From positions 1-32,835 of the forward strand of contig CAIKBU010000035.1 in assembly GCA_903825765.1 (NCBI GenBank): a stretch of DNA of 32,835 nucleotides, read 5' to 3'. Positions 32,464-32,835 of the stretch are shown piece after piece. Within the stretch, counting starts at the first letter, position 1. The number at the start of each line of letters is the position of its first letter. A program made the translations under genes and the position numbers. The notes beneath the pieces were generated by a model. It was not told the DNA's origin. It made no database searches and saw only the letters and a list, made by a program, of their open reading frames with translations. Origin of the DNA: an uncultured Actinomycetes bacterium. Lineage in GTDB: Bacteria; Actinomycetota; Acidimicrobiia; Acidimicrobiales; RAAP-2.

Positions 32464-32835
32464 ATGAGCGATGACACCACTTCCTCTGTCGTGAGTTCGC
32501 TCACCTACGCCACCGCGCTCGAGTCAACGGCCGTCGTGCAACTTCGACCGAGCTACGGCCTCTTTCTCAACGGGGCCTTTAGCGACCCCTCGGCGCACGA
32601 ACAGTTCGCCACCCTCAACCCCGCCACCGGCGACGTGCTCGCCACGGTGGCCCAGGCCAGCGCCGGTGACGTTGACGTGGCGGTCCGCCACGCCCGTCAC
32701 GCCTACGACACGGTGTGGTCGACGACGTCAGGGGCCGAGCGCGCCAAGTACCTGTTCCGCATTGCGCGCATCCTGCAGGAGCGCGCGCGCGAGTTCGCGG
32801 TCCTCGAGACCATGGACAATGGCAAGCCAATTCGC
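32464..32835 (+). CDS. Aldehyde dehydrogenase family protein (partial, cut by window end)
   Basis: The first 124 codons of an NAD(P)-dependent aldehyde dehydrogenase, open to the window edge. It starts one base after the deoC stop (ATG 32464). Recognisable N-terminal family features are LFLNGAFSDP, FATLNPATGDVLATVAQAS, VAVRHARHAYD and the ERAKYLFRIARILQERAREF helix ending in ETMDNGKPIR. The NAD-binding and catalytic Cys/Glu regions lie outside the window. Next to deoC it probably oxidises acetaldehyde, and in actinobacteria deoC is often followed by such genes; this role is inferred. Confidence 0.93.
   Translation, partial: MSDDTTSSVVSSLTYATALESTAVVQLRPSYGLFLNGAFSDPSAHEQFATLNPATGDVLATVAQASAGDVDVAVRHARHAYDTVWSTTSGAERAKYLFRIARILQERAREFAVLETMDNGKPIR

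Overview
The window looks like a chromosomal segment of a moderately high-GC actinobacterium. The rimO-pgsA-cinA-recA order is a typical actinobacterial block. The secreted proteins, the sedolisin-family (S53) protease and the general protein style make class Acidimicrobiia my best guess, possibly a lineage tolerant of acid. That placement is inference from gene content, not a phylogeny. No phage, transposon, CRISPR array or rRNA operon is visible.

Layout, left to right. (1) 1-4100: tRNA-Ser(UGA), the ribosome-associated GTPase gene typA, two overlapping hypothetical genes of which one resembles a degenerate PD-(D/E)XK nuclease, and a 41-residue membrane protein. (2) 3.9-8.6 kb, minus strand: an export-oriented run with an S53 peptidase, a large secreted protein with a possible glycoside-hydrolase-like end, and a small coiled-coil protein. 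(3) 8.7-13.1 kb: a DUF4395 membrane protein, a TauE/SafE exporter, a NUDIX hydrolase, and a three-gene polar amino-acid ABC importer. (4) 13.1-17.7 kb: tRNA-Ser(GCU), then rimO-pgsA-cinA-recA with a perfect LexA-type operator before recA. (5) 17.7-23.9 kb: a secreted unknown, a hexapeptide acyltransferase coupled to an MFS exporter, serB, an Xaa-Pro aminopeptidase and bioY. (6) 23.9-26.3 kb: rmlA diverging from rmlB-rmlC (dTDP-sugar synthesis; rmlD not present). (7) 26.5-32.8 kb: a methyltransferase behind a tiny Cys-rich protein, a DUF1905 protein, the potassium transporter kup, a secreted polysaccharide deacetylase fused to a bulb-lectin module, and deoC followed by a partial aldehyde dehydrogenase (deoxyribose use).

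The strongest genome-wide signal is transcriptional. About a dozen genes have a TAnnnT -10 hexamer exactly 6-7 bases before the start codon and no Shine-Dalgarno sequence, so they are probably made from leaderless mRNAs. This rule fixes several starts. It also points to two genes (DUF4395 at 9227 and the deacetylase at 31432) whose expected N-termini can only be read from an ATC start codon. Two convergent gene pairs end in a shared CTAG, and the rmlA/rmlB promoters overlap as a two-way element.
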